Positions 1-6,862 of a stretch of DNA of 11,424 bases are shown here, one piece after another. The notes below the pieces were generated by a model that was given only the letters and a program-made list of their open reading frames with translations, ran no database searches and was not told the DNA's origin. The stretch is from Cryomorphaceae bacterium. Its GTDB lineage: Bacteria; Bacteroidota; Bacteroidia; Flavobacteriales; Schleiferiaceae. The stretch is taken from positions 1 through 11,424 of the forward strand of contig DMCR01000082.1 in the NCBI GenBank assembly GCA_003445735.1, given 5' to 3'. The translations under genes and the position numbers were made by a program. Position 1 is the first letter of the stretch. The number at the start of each line of letters is the position of its first letter.

Positions 1-381
1 ATCGGTAAGGGCAATGAGCTCCAGTTGCATTCTGCGCTGCTCTCCCAACCAATTATTTTCAGCATCCCCAGATATAAAACCGGCTGCATCAATCTCTAGA
101 TTCTCCGTATTAGGCCCTATGACCGCGTGAACCACCGGTAAATCACCTTCTATGGGAACAAAACTCAAGGTTCTGATGGTATCAAAAGAAATAGTAAACT
201 CGTCGAAGCCAATGATCTCAAGTGTATCAATGGACAACATTTCGCCATTGCCATCACGCATCTGCACGGCATACTGTCCTTGAACATCAAAGCTGAAGCT
301 GATTTTAGTACCGTCGCTTTGTGAGCCTCCACAGTTCGTAAGCAATGAAAATGCTGCTATACCAAGGAAGAGCTTACGCAT
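1..381 (-). CDS. Lipoprotein, N-terminal part (cut by window edge)
   Basis: This is the first 127 codons of a leftward gene that runs off the left edge in an open frame. The start has a short signal peptide (basic MRK, hydrophobic residues 4-14) and a lipobox-like L-T-N-C ending at Cys17, so the product is probably a lipid-anchored envelope protein; Asn at -1 is not canonical. The Cys is followed by a short Gly/Ser-rich linker and then a beta-rich region with short alternating hydrophobic strands. Its shape, ending in a stretch like ISGDAENNWLGEQ, is reminiscent of the DUF4369 domain that precedes a thioredoxin fold in Bacteroidota TlpA/AhpC-type lipoproteins. The thioredoxin part would lie outside the window, so that assignment is inference. 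The ATG overlaps the end of gatB by 8 bases, suggesting translational coupling. Confidence 0.75.
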   Translation of the reverse strand, partial: MRKLFLGIAAFSLLTNCGGSQSDGTKISFSFDVQGQYAVQMRDGNGEMLSIDTLEIIGFDEFTISFDTIRTLSFVPIEGDLPVVHAVIGPNTENLEIDAAGFISGDAENNWLGEQRRMQLELIALTD

Positions 382-1828
382 CTAATTTCTCGCGCAACAG
401 GGCGCTTGCTTTTTTAGGATCTGCACTTCCCCGGCTGTACTTCATCACCTCACCCATGAAGAGTCCGATGAGTCCTTTCTTACCAGAGCGGTATTCCTCA
501 ATCTTTTCTGGGTACGCAGCCAAAGCTTGATTTACCCAGGCTTGCAGCTGATCGCTATCGCCTTGTTGGATCCAGTCGTTTTGCTCACAAAGTGCAGCAG
601 CATCAGCCGTTGGATCTTTCAACAATGCAGGGAATAATTTCTGAGTAGCCGTAGAGATAGAAATCTTTTGGTCATCGACTAAAGTTTGAATGCTCGCAAG
701 TGCCGCAGGTGCAATCGGGAATTCTTCAATCTCAACGCTTTGCTCATTCAACCACGATTTCACAGGGCCAATAAGAAGGTTGGTTGCTCCTTTGTAATTG
801 GTTGTATGCGTAATAACCTCGTTAAAGTAAAGGGCAAAGGACTTGCTATCGGTTAAGACATAGGCGTCGTATTCACTAAGGCCCAATTCTTTGGTGTACT
901 TTACAAACAGCTCGTATGGCAGGGGTGGCATGTTCTTGCGTACACTGTCCACATAGCTTTGCGGTACAATAACAGCTACTAAATCAGGCTCTGGGAAGTA
1001 GCGGTAGTCGTGAGCATCTTCTTTTGAACGTAGTCCAATAGTGATGTTCTTTGCAGCATCATACGTGCGCGTTTCTTGATGAATTTCTTCGCCTGATTCA
1101 ATCAAGTCAATCTGACGAATAATTTCAAAGTCAATGGCCTTCTGTACGTTGCGGAACGAATTCATGTTTTTCACCTCGACCTTTGTTCCAAATTTAGTTG
1201 CACCTTTCTTACGAACGGAGATATTCAAATCCGCACGAAGCGAACCTTCTTCCATGTTTCCGTCAGAAATTTCTAGATAGCGGACCAATTTTCTAATCTC
1301 ACTCAGGTAGCTGTATGCCTCTTCACCATTCTTAATCTCAGGCTCACATACAATCTCCAGTAGTGGGATACCTGCACGGTTTAGATCCACCAGCGTATTG
1401 AACGGGTCGATGTCGTGCACACTCTTACCTGAATCCTCTTCCATGTGGATGCGGGTCAGATTGATTTTTTTGTCATTACCCTCAGCATCTTTGATGCGTA
1501 CAAACCCTTCGGTACAGATAGGTGTGGTATCCTGAGTAATCTGATACCCTTTCGGCAAATCGGCATAGAAGTAGTTTTTGCGCGCAAATTCGTTGCGTTC
1601 ACGAATGGTACAATCACAGGCAATACCCAACTTCACAGCATAGTTCATCACCGATTTGTTGAACACAGGAAGGGTACCTGGATGCCCCAAGCTGATCGGG
1701 CTCACCTGAGTATTAGGAGCCGCACCATAGGTGGTAGCATCGCCACAGTACGCCTTGCTCTGCGTGCTTAACTGCACGTGAACTTCAATACCAATAACAG
1801 GTTCATATGTATTGTAAACACTAGACAT
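374..1828 (-). CDS. gatB: Asp-tRNA(Asn)/Glu-tRNA(Gln) amidotransferase subunit B
   Basis: GatB is the tRNA-binding and kinase-like subunit of the cytoplasmic GatCAB complex. It activates mischarged Glu-tRNA(Gln) or Asp-tRNA(Asn) so that ammonia released by GatA can amidate it. At 484 aa the length is normal. Family blocks appear in order: VIGIEVHVQL (11-20), GHPGTLP (48-54), FARKNYFYADLPKGYQ (81-96), the acidic HMEEDSGK (128-135), DLNRAGIPLLEIV (148-160), MEEGSLRADLNIS (192-204) and EVKNMNSFRNVQ (218-229). A YqeY-like helical tail binds tRNA, and its end GLFMGEVMK (455-463) is intact. gatA and gatC are not in the window, as is common when gat genes are scattered. The gene sits 14 bases after the lpxK stop plus a short leader (32-base gap in all), the largest gap in this leftward cluster, and I see no convincing promoter there. 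It is followed by an overlapping lipoprotein gene. Confidence 0.97.
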   Translation of the reverse strand: MSSVYNTYEPVIGIEVHVQLSTQSKAYCGDATTYGAAPNTQVSPISLGHPGTLPVFNKSVMNYAVKLGIACDCTIRERNEFARKNYFYADLPKGYQITQDTTPICTEGFVRIKDAEGNDKKINLTRIHMEEDSGKSVHDIDPFNTLVDLNRAGIPLLEIVCEPEIKNGEEAYSYLSEIRKLVRYLEISDGNMEEGSLRADLNISVRKKGATKFGTKVEVKNMNSFRNVQKAIDFEIIRQIDLIESGEEIHQETRTYDAAKNITIGLRSKEDAHDYRYFPEPDLVAVIVPQSYVDSVRKNMPPLPYELFVKYTKELGLSEYDAYVLTDSKSFALYFNEVITHTTNYKGATNLLIGPVKSWLNEQSVEIEEFPIAPAALASIQTLVDDQKISISTATQKLFPALLKDPTADAAALCEQNDWIQQGDSDQLQAWVNQALAAYPEKIEEYRSGKKGLIGLFMGEVMKYSRGSADPKKASALLREKLDA

Positions 1829-1860
1829 CTAAGGGGAATTTAGAGTGCAATTTACACTTT

Positions 1861-2847
1861 TTAGACCTGTTTATTTGTCCGATTTTCAAACACTTCGTCA
1901 ATCTTTGCCACCATGATATCAAGGAGTGGCTGAACATCGCCAACAGGCTGAATTTCAACATCCCAAACACTCAGTTTAACTGGGCTGTTTTCTGCCTTAA
2001 CCAGGGGAGCCAATTTCACAGCATCTTTGGCAGTGCAATGCACGCGGTAGTCGTATTTCTTCGAAGCTTTTTGAATACCAGCAAGATCCGCCACACTGTA
2101 ACGATGGTGGTCCCGAAACTTCATTTCATCTTCAACGAAGCCGCCCGCTTTCTGGATTTGGTATAGGCAATCATCCGGATTCGCTACACCACAGATGACC
2201 AAACCTTTTTCCTTGCTTCCAGATACTAGAGTGGTTATCCGTTCAAATGTATATTCGGGTATTCCCTTCCAAGATTTAACGGGGTGGTATCCTGCATCAT
2301 TGATTTGTGTCAGGATAACATCTATGTTGGTGTGCGGAATTTCGCGTAAGCGACCTATAGGTAACATGTGGTCTAGTTCAAATCGATGGCTCTTTTGACA
2401 AACGATACTGAAGTCTTTGAATAACTCATAGTGTTGCAATCCGTCGTCCATCACCAATACTTTCTTATCGCCGATAATGGTCGAGGCAAGCTGAGCACTC
2501 TCACGACGATTCTTACCCACGACGGTAGGAAAGTGCTGCGCATGTAACATGGCCTCGTCCCCGTAGGTATAGGTATCATTGCCATCAATAATCGCACTTT
2601 TTTTAACCGAACCTTTGTAGCCTCGAATCAGAATAATGGGGGAATAACCCAAGGCTTTCAACTGCTTTGCAACCCAAATAGTGGCTGGGGTTTTACCTGT
2701 GCCTCCCGATTGAAAGTTTCCTACACATATGGTGGGATATTTAGCGTAATTGGCGTTAGTAGAACGCCTCGCGCGATCAATTTTCTGCCCTAACAAATAG
2801 TATGCTCCGAGGATAAATCCGAGCGGGTTTAAGGGATTAAGATGCAT
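1861..2847 (-). CDS. lpxK: Tetraacyldisaccharide 4'-kinase (lipid A biosynthesis)
   Basis: LpxK phosphorylates the 4' position of the tetraacyldisaccharide-1-phosphate at the inner face of the inner membrane, a late step of lipid A synthesis. Numbered from the ATG at 2847 (328 aa), there is an N-terminal hydrophobic membrane-binding helix (about residues 7-20), the P-loop GNFQSGGTGKT (43-53), the family blocks GDEAML and GKNRRESA, and the catalytic-region motif DDGLQH (134-139). Later blocks GVANPDD, DHHRYSVADL and TAKDAVKL also match the family. The start is ambiguous: a GTG at 2853 would overlap the miaA stop as GTGA, whereas the ATG two codons later leaves a 2-base gap. I prefer the ATG. 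Either way it is tightly coupled to miaA. Its presence shows that the organism makes an LPS-type outer membrane. Confidence 0.96.
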   Translation of the reverse strand: MHLNPLNPLGFILGAYYLLGQKIDRARRSTNANYAKYPTICVGNFQSGGTGKTPATIWVAKQLKALGYSPIILIRGYKGSVKKSAIIDGNDTYTYGDEAMLHAQHFPTVVGKNRRESAQLASTIIGDKKVLVMDDGLQHYELFKDFSIVCQKSHRFELDHMLPIGRLREIPHTNIDVILTQINDAGYHPVKSWKGIPEYTFERITTLVSGSKEKGLVICGVANPDDCLYQIQKAGGFVEDEMKFRDHHRYSVADLAGIQKASKKYDYRVHCTAKDAVKLAPLVKAENSPVKLSVWDVEIQPVGDVQPLLDIMVAKIDEVFENRTNKQV

Positions 2848-2849
2848 GC

Positions 2850-3752
2850 TCACAACGCCCCCGCTTTTTGCAAAGATTCCTCTTGGCTGTTAATATCGTT
2901 TGGATCGAGCCATAAAGCGTTTTCGAAGCGCTTGAAATAAGTCAATTGTCTTTTGGCATAGCGCCGGCTGTATTGCTGGATAAGCTCAATGGTGCGGTCT
3001 AGACCGTAGTCTCCTTCAAAATAAGGCCACCATTCGCGATAGCCTACGGTTTGTAAGGCGAAGAGTTCTTGATGCGGTTCCAATGTTCTAGCTTCCTCTT
3101 CCAAGCCAGCTGAAATCATCAAGTGTACCCTGGAGTTGATGCGTTTGTATAGCTTATCACGGTCCATATTCAGTATCCAGTTCACTATTTCAAACGGACG
3201 ATCTTTCGGCGTATTGTTTAACTGTGTGGAATACTTCTTCCCAGTGATGGTGATGACTTCTAGGGCACGAATAATCCGTCGGGGATTTCTTACATCTACC
3301 TTGACGGCATGTTCTGGATCGAGGCGTTCTAGTTCTTCTTTTAATGCCGCTAGACCTTCAGCTTGGGCCCTTTCCTCCAAAGCCTCTTTGATGGTAGCAT
3401 CGGTGGGTAATGGATCAAGGCCATGTAAAAGGGCGTCGATGTACATCCCGGAGCCTCCGACGGCAACCACGATATCGTGGCTTTCGAATAATGTATCAAG
3501 AATTTCTAGGGCAAACTGTTCAAACTCACCGGCGGTGATAGGGTCGTGAATGCTGCGGTCAGCGATGAAGTGGTGCTGAACTCGGTCCAATTCTTCTTGC
3601 GATGGCGGCGCAGAGCCGATGCCCAGTTCTCTATAGCATTGGCGGGAGTCTGTTGAGAGAATTGGGCATCCCAATTTCTCAGCCCAATACAAGGCTACAC
3701 CTGTCTTACCCACAGCGGTAGGCCCACAAATATTCAGCAAGTATTTAGGCAT
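2850..3752 (-). CDS. miaA: tRNA dimethylallyltransferase
   Basis: MiaA transfers a dimethylallyl group to N6 of A37, next to the anticodon of tRNAs that read UNN codons. This stacks the codon-anticodon helix and supports reading-frame maintenance. The product is 300 aa from the chosen start, normal for the family. Visible motifs are the P-loop GPTAVGKT (10-17), the substrate-recognition DSRQ (35-38), VGGSGMYIDALL (98-109), the NPRRIIRALEV block (156-166), QTVGYREWWPY (234-244) and the terminal RRYAKRQLTYFKR (263-275). The frame stays open 24 codons further upstream, but those residues lie inside the ion channel gene and do not look like MiaA. The ATG at 3752 directly precedes the beta strand leading to the P-loop and overlaps the channel stop by 8 bases, arguing for coupled translation. 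Confidence 0.97.
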   Translation of the reverse strand: MPKYLLNICGPTAVGKTGVALYWAEKLGCPILSTDSRQCYRELGIGSAPPSQEELDRVQHHFIADRSIHDPITAGEFEQFALEILDTLFESHDIVVAVGGSGMYIDALLHGLDPLPTDATIKEALEERAQAEGLAALKEELERLDPEHAVKVDVRNPRRIIRALEVITITGKKYSTQLNNTPKDRPFEIVNWILNMDRDKLYKRINSRVHLMISAGLEEEARTLEPHQELFALQTVGYREWWPYFEGDYGLDRTIELIQQYSRRYAKRQLTYFKRFENALWLDPNDINSQEESLQKAGAL

Positions 3753-4569
3753 TCGATGCGAATTCTGTACCGCAATTGGGACAATAATTATATTTGGACG
3801 GACTGTTGTGTCCGCAGTTTTCACAAGCTTTCAACGTTGGTTTTCCATCCGTAGGGTTCATGGCAAGATCTACGGTTACGATCCCAGTGGGAATGGCGAT
3901 GATAGCATAACCGAGGATCATGATGGCAGAAGCAATGAGTTGGCCCAACACCGTCCCGGGCGCAATGTCTCCATATCCCACGGTGGTTAAGGTTACTATT
4001 GCCCAGTAAATGCTCAGGGGTATGGATGTGAATCCATTCTCGGGACCTTCAACGGTATACATAATGGTCCCCATGACTACGCAGAGCAGGACTACCGTGA
4101 AGAGAAATACGCTAATCTTGCGTGAGGAACGTAGCAAGCTTTGCCAAAGAAGGTTTCCTTCAATTAGGAATCGGCTGAGTTTTAGCACTCTAAAAATCCG
4201 TAGCAAACGCAACGCTCTAATTATGGAGAAAGTACTGGTAGCGGGGAAGAGCAGCGCCAGGTAAAAGGGCAGAGTGCTTATCAAATCTATAAGACCGTAA
4301 AAACTTCGAGCGTAGTGCATGGGTTTGGGACTACACCAAAGGCGCAGTGTGTATTCAATGCTGAATAATATGGTGGTGATTATCTCAATTCCGGTGAACC
4401 AATTCTGCGCAGCAACATTAGAGGTAAGACTTGGTACAGATTCGAGCATGATCGCAATAACACTCACCCCGATGGTTCCGAAAAGGGCAACGTCGAATGC
4501 CTTGCCTGCCGGCGTATTGGCTTCGAAAATGACCGTGTAGAAAGAATCTCTAAAGCTTGTTGTTCGCAT
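3745..4569 (-). CDS. Voltage-gated potassium channel with C-terminal zinc ribbon
   Basis: This is a 274-aa six-transmembrane cation channel subunit that would assemble as a tetramer in the inner membrane. S1 lies at about 24-43, S2 at about 57-78 and S3 at about 91-108. The S4 voltage sensor has charges every third residue (R118, R121, R124, R127, K130, R133). S5 is near 151-172, then come the pore helix and the selectivity filter TVGYGD (196-201), which is the K+ signature, and S6 at about 207-232. The cytoplasmic tail ends in a four-cysteine zinc ribbon (Cys249, 252, 263, 266). Channels with such a tail occur in bacteria; what the ribbon binds is unknown to me. It is the first gene of the leftward cluster and overlaps miaA by 8 bases. 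A weak -7-like box, GAAATTTG, lies on the minus strand at 4578-4585. Confidence 0.93.
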   Translation of the reverse strand: MRTTSFRDSFYTVIFEANTPAGKAFDVALFGTIGVSVIAIMLESVPSLTSNVAAQNWFTGIEIITTILFSIEYTLRLWCSPKPMHYARSFYGLIDLISTLPFYLALLFPATSTFSIIRALRLLRIFRVLKLSRFLIEGNLLWQSLLRSSRKISVFLFTVVLLCVVMGTIMYTVEGPENGFTSIPLSIYWAIVTLTTVGYGDIAPGTVLGQLIASAIMILGYAIIAIPTGIVTVDLAMNPTDGKPTLKACENCGHNSPSKYNYCPNCGTEFASNA

Positions 4570-4616
4570 AGCTGAGCCAAATTTCGTAAATTTATAAGTA
4601 CCGCTTACATGAACCC
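4570..4616. promoter_or_regulatory. Divergent intergenic region, putative weak promoters
   Basis: These 47 bases separate the leftward channel gene from the rightward 95-codon gene, so any promoters for the two must lie here or inside the coding regions. On the plus strand TAAATTTA (4587-4594) matches seven of eight positions of the Bacteroidota -7 consensus TAnnTTTG. On the minus strand GAAATTTG (4585 down to 4578) also matches seven of eight and ends eight bases before the channel ATG. I see no well-spaced -33 TTG for either, so both are tentative. Confidence 0.3.
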
Positions 4617-4620
4617 GTGA
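4609..4620 (+). promoter_or_regulatory. Three-codon minicistron (M-N-P-stop) overlapping a GTG start
   Basis: ATG AAC CCG TGA reads as a complete three-codon frame, and its TGA overlaps the GTG start of the following gene as GTGA. No ATG, GTG or TTG lies between the in-frame upstream stop (TAA, 4587-4589) and that GTG. Two readings are possible. It may be a tiny leader cistron feeding ribosomes to the GTG by reinitiation. Or one base may be missing from the CCC run at 4613-4615: adding a C would join the ATG in frame to give M-N-P-V-T-E-L-P. The sequence alone cannot decide. Confidence 0.35.
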
Positions 4621-4904
4621 CAGAACTACCCATAGATATTAGCCGGTTAGAAACCGCCACCTTGGATTTTCCAGTGGGGGATGTACTTTCAAATAAGTCC
4701 GAGAAATTGAAGCGTGCCAAGCGCATTCACTCGGCGACCTATGTTGGGAATATCCGCCACGAGAAGGTAGACATAGTCTTCCAGACTTATTCAGATGTAT
4801 TCAAGGTACAGACCACCATTTGGCTGCACTATGGCGGCTCCATCTATTTGAAAGGAAACATTACCATTCCTGTCGAACGTGTGATTTCAGTGGACTGGAT
4901 TTAA
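4617..4904 (+). CDS. Conserved-looking hypothetical protein, 95 aa, GTG start
   Basis: I do not firmly recognise this protein. It has no signal peptide, membrane segment or cysteine, and is probably cytoplasmic. The first 30 or so residues are mixed with a Lys-rich helix-like part (SEKLKRAKRIH). Residues about 38-93 alternate hydrophobic and polar residues as a small beta-barrel would (VDIVFQTYSDVFKVQTTIWLH..., then GGSIYLKGNITIPVERVISVDW). From memory this resembles small Bacteroidota proteins of unknown function with a TT(I/V)W and an IP(I/V)..I block; that is recollection, not a search result. It is the only rightward gene between two leftward clusters. GTG is the only usable start in this frame. 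Its TAA shares the palindrome TTAA (4901-4904) with the stop of the convergent neighbour, leaving no room for a terminator between them. Confidence 0.7.
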   Translation: MTELPIDISRLETATLDFPVGDVLSNKSEKLKRAKRIHSATYVGNIRHEKVDIVFQTYSDVFKVQTTIWLHYGGSIYLKGNITIPVERVISVDWI

Positions 4905-5446
4905 TAATACTCCTCGTCTTCGAAATTGTCCTCATTCTCGTCGGCATATGAATCTTTGCTGCCCTCAAGGTCGTCTAGACCGTACATGGCATTGATTTCT
5001 GCTTCAGTCATTTGACTAGGGTCCTTAGCCATTCCAGGGGCCGCATCAGGACTAGGTTTTGTAGGTTTGTCCAACTCTCCTACGGCGTTCAAAACCACGA
5101 AATCTTCAAACCCTTCTTCCTTATCTTCCTTGACCTTTTCGACATAGAAAATATTCATGTCTAAGAAATTGTATACGTATAGTGCGTGTGCCGTTTGATT
5201 GAAAAAATCGGCCACAATCATCGTTTCCATGCTTGGGCTATTATCGTCCATACTGAACATCGGCAATTCCTCACCTTGGTCCCAATCCGATGTGCTGTAG
5301 TAGAAACTTCCCATTTCACCAGGTTCCAATCCAAAGGTGGCGTATACCTGTTCGTGAAGGTTTAATAGTGAGGCGCTTCCTTTAATTCGAACATCACGAA
5401 TGACTGTATCGCTAGTATCGGCTATAAAACGTAGATAAACTTCCAT
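4901..5446 (-). CDS. PRiA4_ORF3-like (IS1096 passenger TnpR-like) domain protein
   Basis: This is a 181-aa soluble acidic protein. Residues 1-125 follow the pattern of the plasmid pRiA4b ORF3-like family: a starting strand (MEVYLRFIAD), a helix-forming LLNLHEQVYATFGL (27-40), a block ending SFYYSTSDWDQGEELPMFSM (47-66), then ALYVYNFLDMNIFYVEKV (88-105). This family is often labelled IS1096 element passenger TnpR, but here there is no transposase, inverted repeat or resolvase catalytic motif nearby, and its function is unknown. Residues 126-144 form a Pro/Ala linker and 145-181 a strongly acidic, probably disordered tail rich in Asp and Glu. The ATG follows the cca stop directly (TAAATG), so it is cotranscribed with and probably translationally coupled to cca. 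The family call comes from recognition of the pattern, not a search. Confidence 0.8.
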   Translation of the reverse strand: MEVYLRFIADTSDTVIRDVRIKGSASLLNLHEQVYATFGLEPGEMGSFYYSTSDWDQGEELPMFSMDDNSPSMETMIVADFFNQTAHALYVYNFLDMNIFYVEKVKEDKEEGFEDFVVLNAVGELDKPTKPSPDAAPGMAKDPSQMTEAEINAMYGLDDLEGSKDSYADENEDNFEDEEYY

Positions 5447-6859
5447 TTATGTTAATCCTAATAGGGCCGCAAGTTCGTCCATTTTAAGCAAGGCGGCCTC
5501 CCTTTCATTGCGGATTTCACCTTCTAAAATGGCTTCCTTGATGCCTTCTTTAATTTGTCCTATTTCACGGCATGGCCCAATACCATATTTCTCCATAATC
5601 TCCTCGCCAGTAATCGGCGGTTGGAAATTTCTAATGTGGTCGCGCTCTTCAACCTTCTTAAGTTTCGCGCGTACATGCTTGAAGTTCTGGAGGTATTTGC
5701 GCTTTTTCTTTTCATTCTTGGTCGTCAAATCCGCTTCACATAAGAGCATCAATGAATCAATATCATCACCTGCATCAAAGAGCAATCTTCTGAGCGCGCT
5801 GTCGGTCACAGCATGATCCGATAAGGCGGCGGGACGGGAGCTCATCTGTACCATCTTGATGACAAACTTCATCCGAGAGTCAGAAGGCAAGTGCATGCGC
5901 TTGAAGAGCTTGGGTACCATTTTGCCTCCTAAAAACTCATGGCCTCTGAAGGTCCATCCAGTCCCCTTGATGAACTTCTTTGTTCGTGGCTTGCCAATGT
6001 CGTGCAACAATGCTGCCCATCTGAGCCATAAATCTTCCGAGGTGCAGCTAAGGTTGTCAACAACTTCAAGGGTATGGTAGAAGTTGTCTTTGTGAAGCTG
6101 TCCTTCAACCTCCTCAACTCCTTGCAAGGCGCAGAGTTCTGGAAGTATATGTTCGAGCAATCCACTAGTGAACAGCAATCCCAAGCCATAGCTAGGTTTA
6201 CGAACTGCTAAGATTTTATTGAATTCTTGTGCAATACGCTCAGGCGCTACAATATTTATACGCGCAGCATTTTCTCGAATACTCATTAACGCATCGCTCG
6301 ATACTTTGAAGTTTAGTTGCGCGGCAAATCGAATCGCACGCATCATTCTCAGTGGATCGTCGTCGAATGTTTGATTCGGATCGAGCGGTGTACGTAGAAT
6401 CTTATCCTCAATGTCCTTGATGCCTCCGAACGGGTCTAATAACTCGCCCCAGCGGTCTTTATTCAGACAAATGGCCATGGCATTCACCGAGAAATCGCGA
6501 CGGTTTTGATCGTCTTGCAAGCTACCAGCGACAACTTCTGGATTTCGGCTATTGCGGTTGTAGCTTTCTTTACGGGCACCCACGAATTCAAGATCTAGAC
6601 CTTCAAAGTTCATATGAGCCGTGCCGAAATTTTTAAAAACAGTGAGCTTTGGGCGTGGCTTGAGTTGCTGTTGAATGGCTTTGGCAAGCGATATACCATC
6701 GCCAACAACTACAAAATCAATGTCCATTTTTTGTGGACGTTCCATCCATTGATCACGCACATATCCACCCACCACGTAGCATTCTAGTCCCAGCGTATCG
6801 GCTTGCTCGCCGACGAGGGAGAAAATAGAATCCTTAATGTATTCGGAACGTTGTACCAT
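5447..6859 (-). CDS. cca: CCA-adding tRNA nucleotidyltransferase with HD domain
   Basis: This is a class II nucleotidyltransferase of the poly(A) polymerase/CCA family that adds or repairs the 3' CCA end of tRNA using CTP and ATP. Numbered from the ATG at 6859 (470 aa), the head has GGYVRD (31-36), the catalytic DID (46-48), RRDFSVNAMA (120-129) and the neck block DDDPLRMMRAIRFA (166-179). A C-terminal HD phosphohydrolase-like domain follows, with HD at 286-287 in LLHDIGKPRTKK and a further conserved RGHEFLGGK. The tail holds a Lys/Arg-rich helix (about 378-406) suited to RNA contact. Full CCA addition rather than A-addition only is assumed, since no second such gene is visible here. A GTG at 6862, immediately after the upstream stop, would add one residue; ATG is preferred. 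The gene lies in the dapD cluster, with a 3-base gap on its upstream side. Confidence 0.94.
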   Translation of the reverse strand: MVQRSEYIKDSIFSLVGEQADTLGLECYVVGGYVRDQWMERPQKMDIDFVVVGDGISLAKAIQQQLKPRPKLTVFKNFGTAHMNFEGLDLEFVGARKESYNRNSRNPEVVAGSLQDDQNRRDFSVNAMAICLNKDRWGELLDPFGGIKDIEDKILRTPLDPNQTFDDDPLRMMRAIRFAAQLNFKVSSDALMSIRENAARINIVAPERIAQEFNKILAVRKPSYGLGLLFTSGLLEHILPELCALQGVEEVEGQLHKDNFYHTLEVVDNLSCTSEDLWLRWAALLHDIGKPRTKKFIKGTGWTFRGHEFLGGKMVPKLFKRMHLPSDSRMKFVIKMVQMSSRPAALSDHAVTDSALRRLLFDAGDDIDSLMLLCEADLTTKNEKKKRKYLQNFKHVRAKLKKVEERDHIRNFQPPITGEEIMEKYGIGPCREIGQIKEGIKEAILEGEIRNEREAALLKMDELAALLGLT

Positions 6860-6862
6860 CAC

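Noticed and set aside
395..500. GatB lacks the four-cysteine zinc motif seen near the N-terminus of some orthologues (here the region has a single Cys28).
   Set aside because: The region corresponding to that motif lies near residues 28-46 (about 1690-1750 in the window). Many functional GatB proteins, including as I recall those of Bacillus and other Bacteroidota, also lack it, so this is lineage variation and not a defect.
1829..1860. Possible small hairpin or terminator between lpxK and gatB (AGTG...CACT).
   Set aside because: Only a four-base stem with mismatches inside, no GC-rich stem and no T-run on the transcribed strand.
2848..2853. GTG start for lpxK overlapping the miaA stop as GTGA.
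   Set aside because: It is possible, but the ATG two codons downstream is the more usual choice and the difference is only two residues, so it is noted as an alternative only.
3753..3824. A 24-residue N-terminal extension of MiaA.
   Set aside because: The frame is open but lies wholly inside the ion channel gene, does not resemble MiaA, and an ATG immediately before the P-loop strand gives the usual length.
4901..5446. A mobile element around the PRiA4_ORF3-like gene.
   Set aside because: No transposase, terminal inverted repeats or target duplications are visible, and the gene abuts cca with no spare DNA.
5508..6189. Several 60-100 codon open frames on either strand over cca (for example 5508-5816 plus and 5929-6189 minus).
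   Set aside because: They are in other frames of a clearly coding cca, show no recognisable motif and have no start context of their own; treated as shadows.
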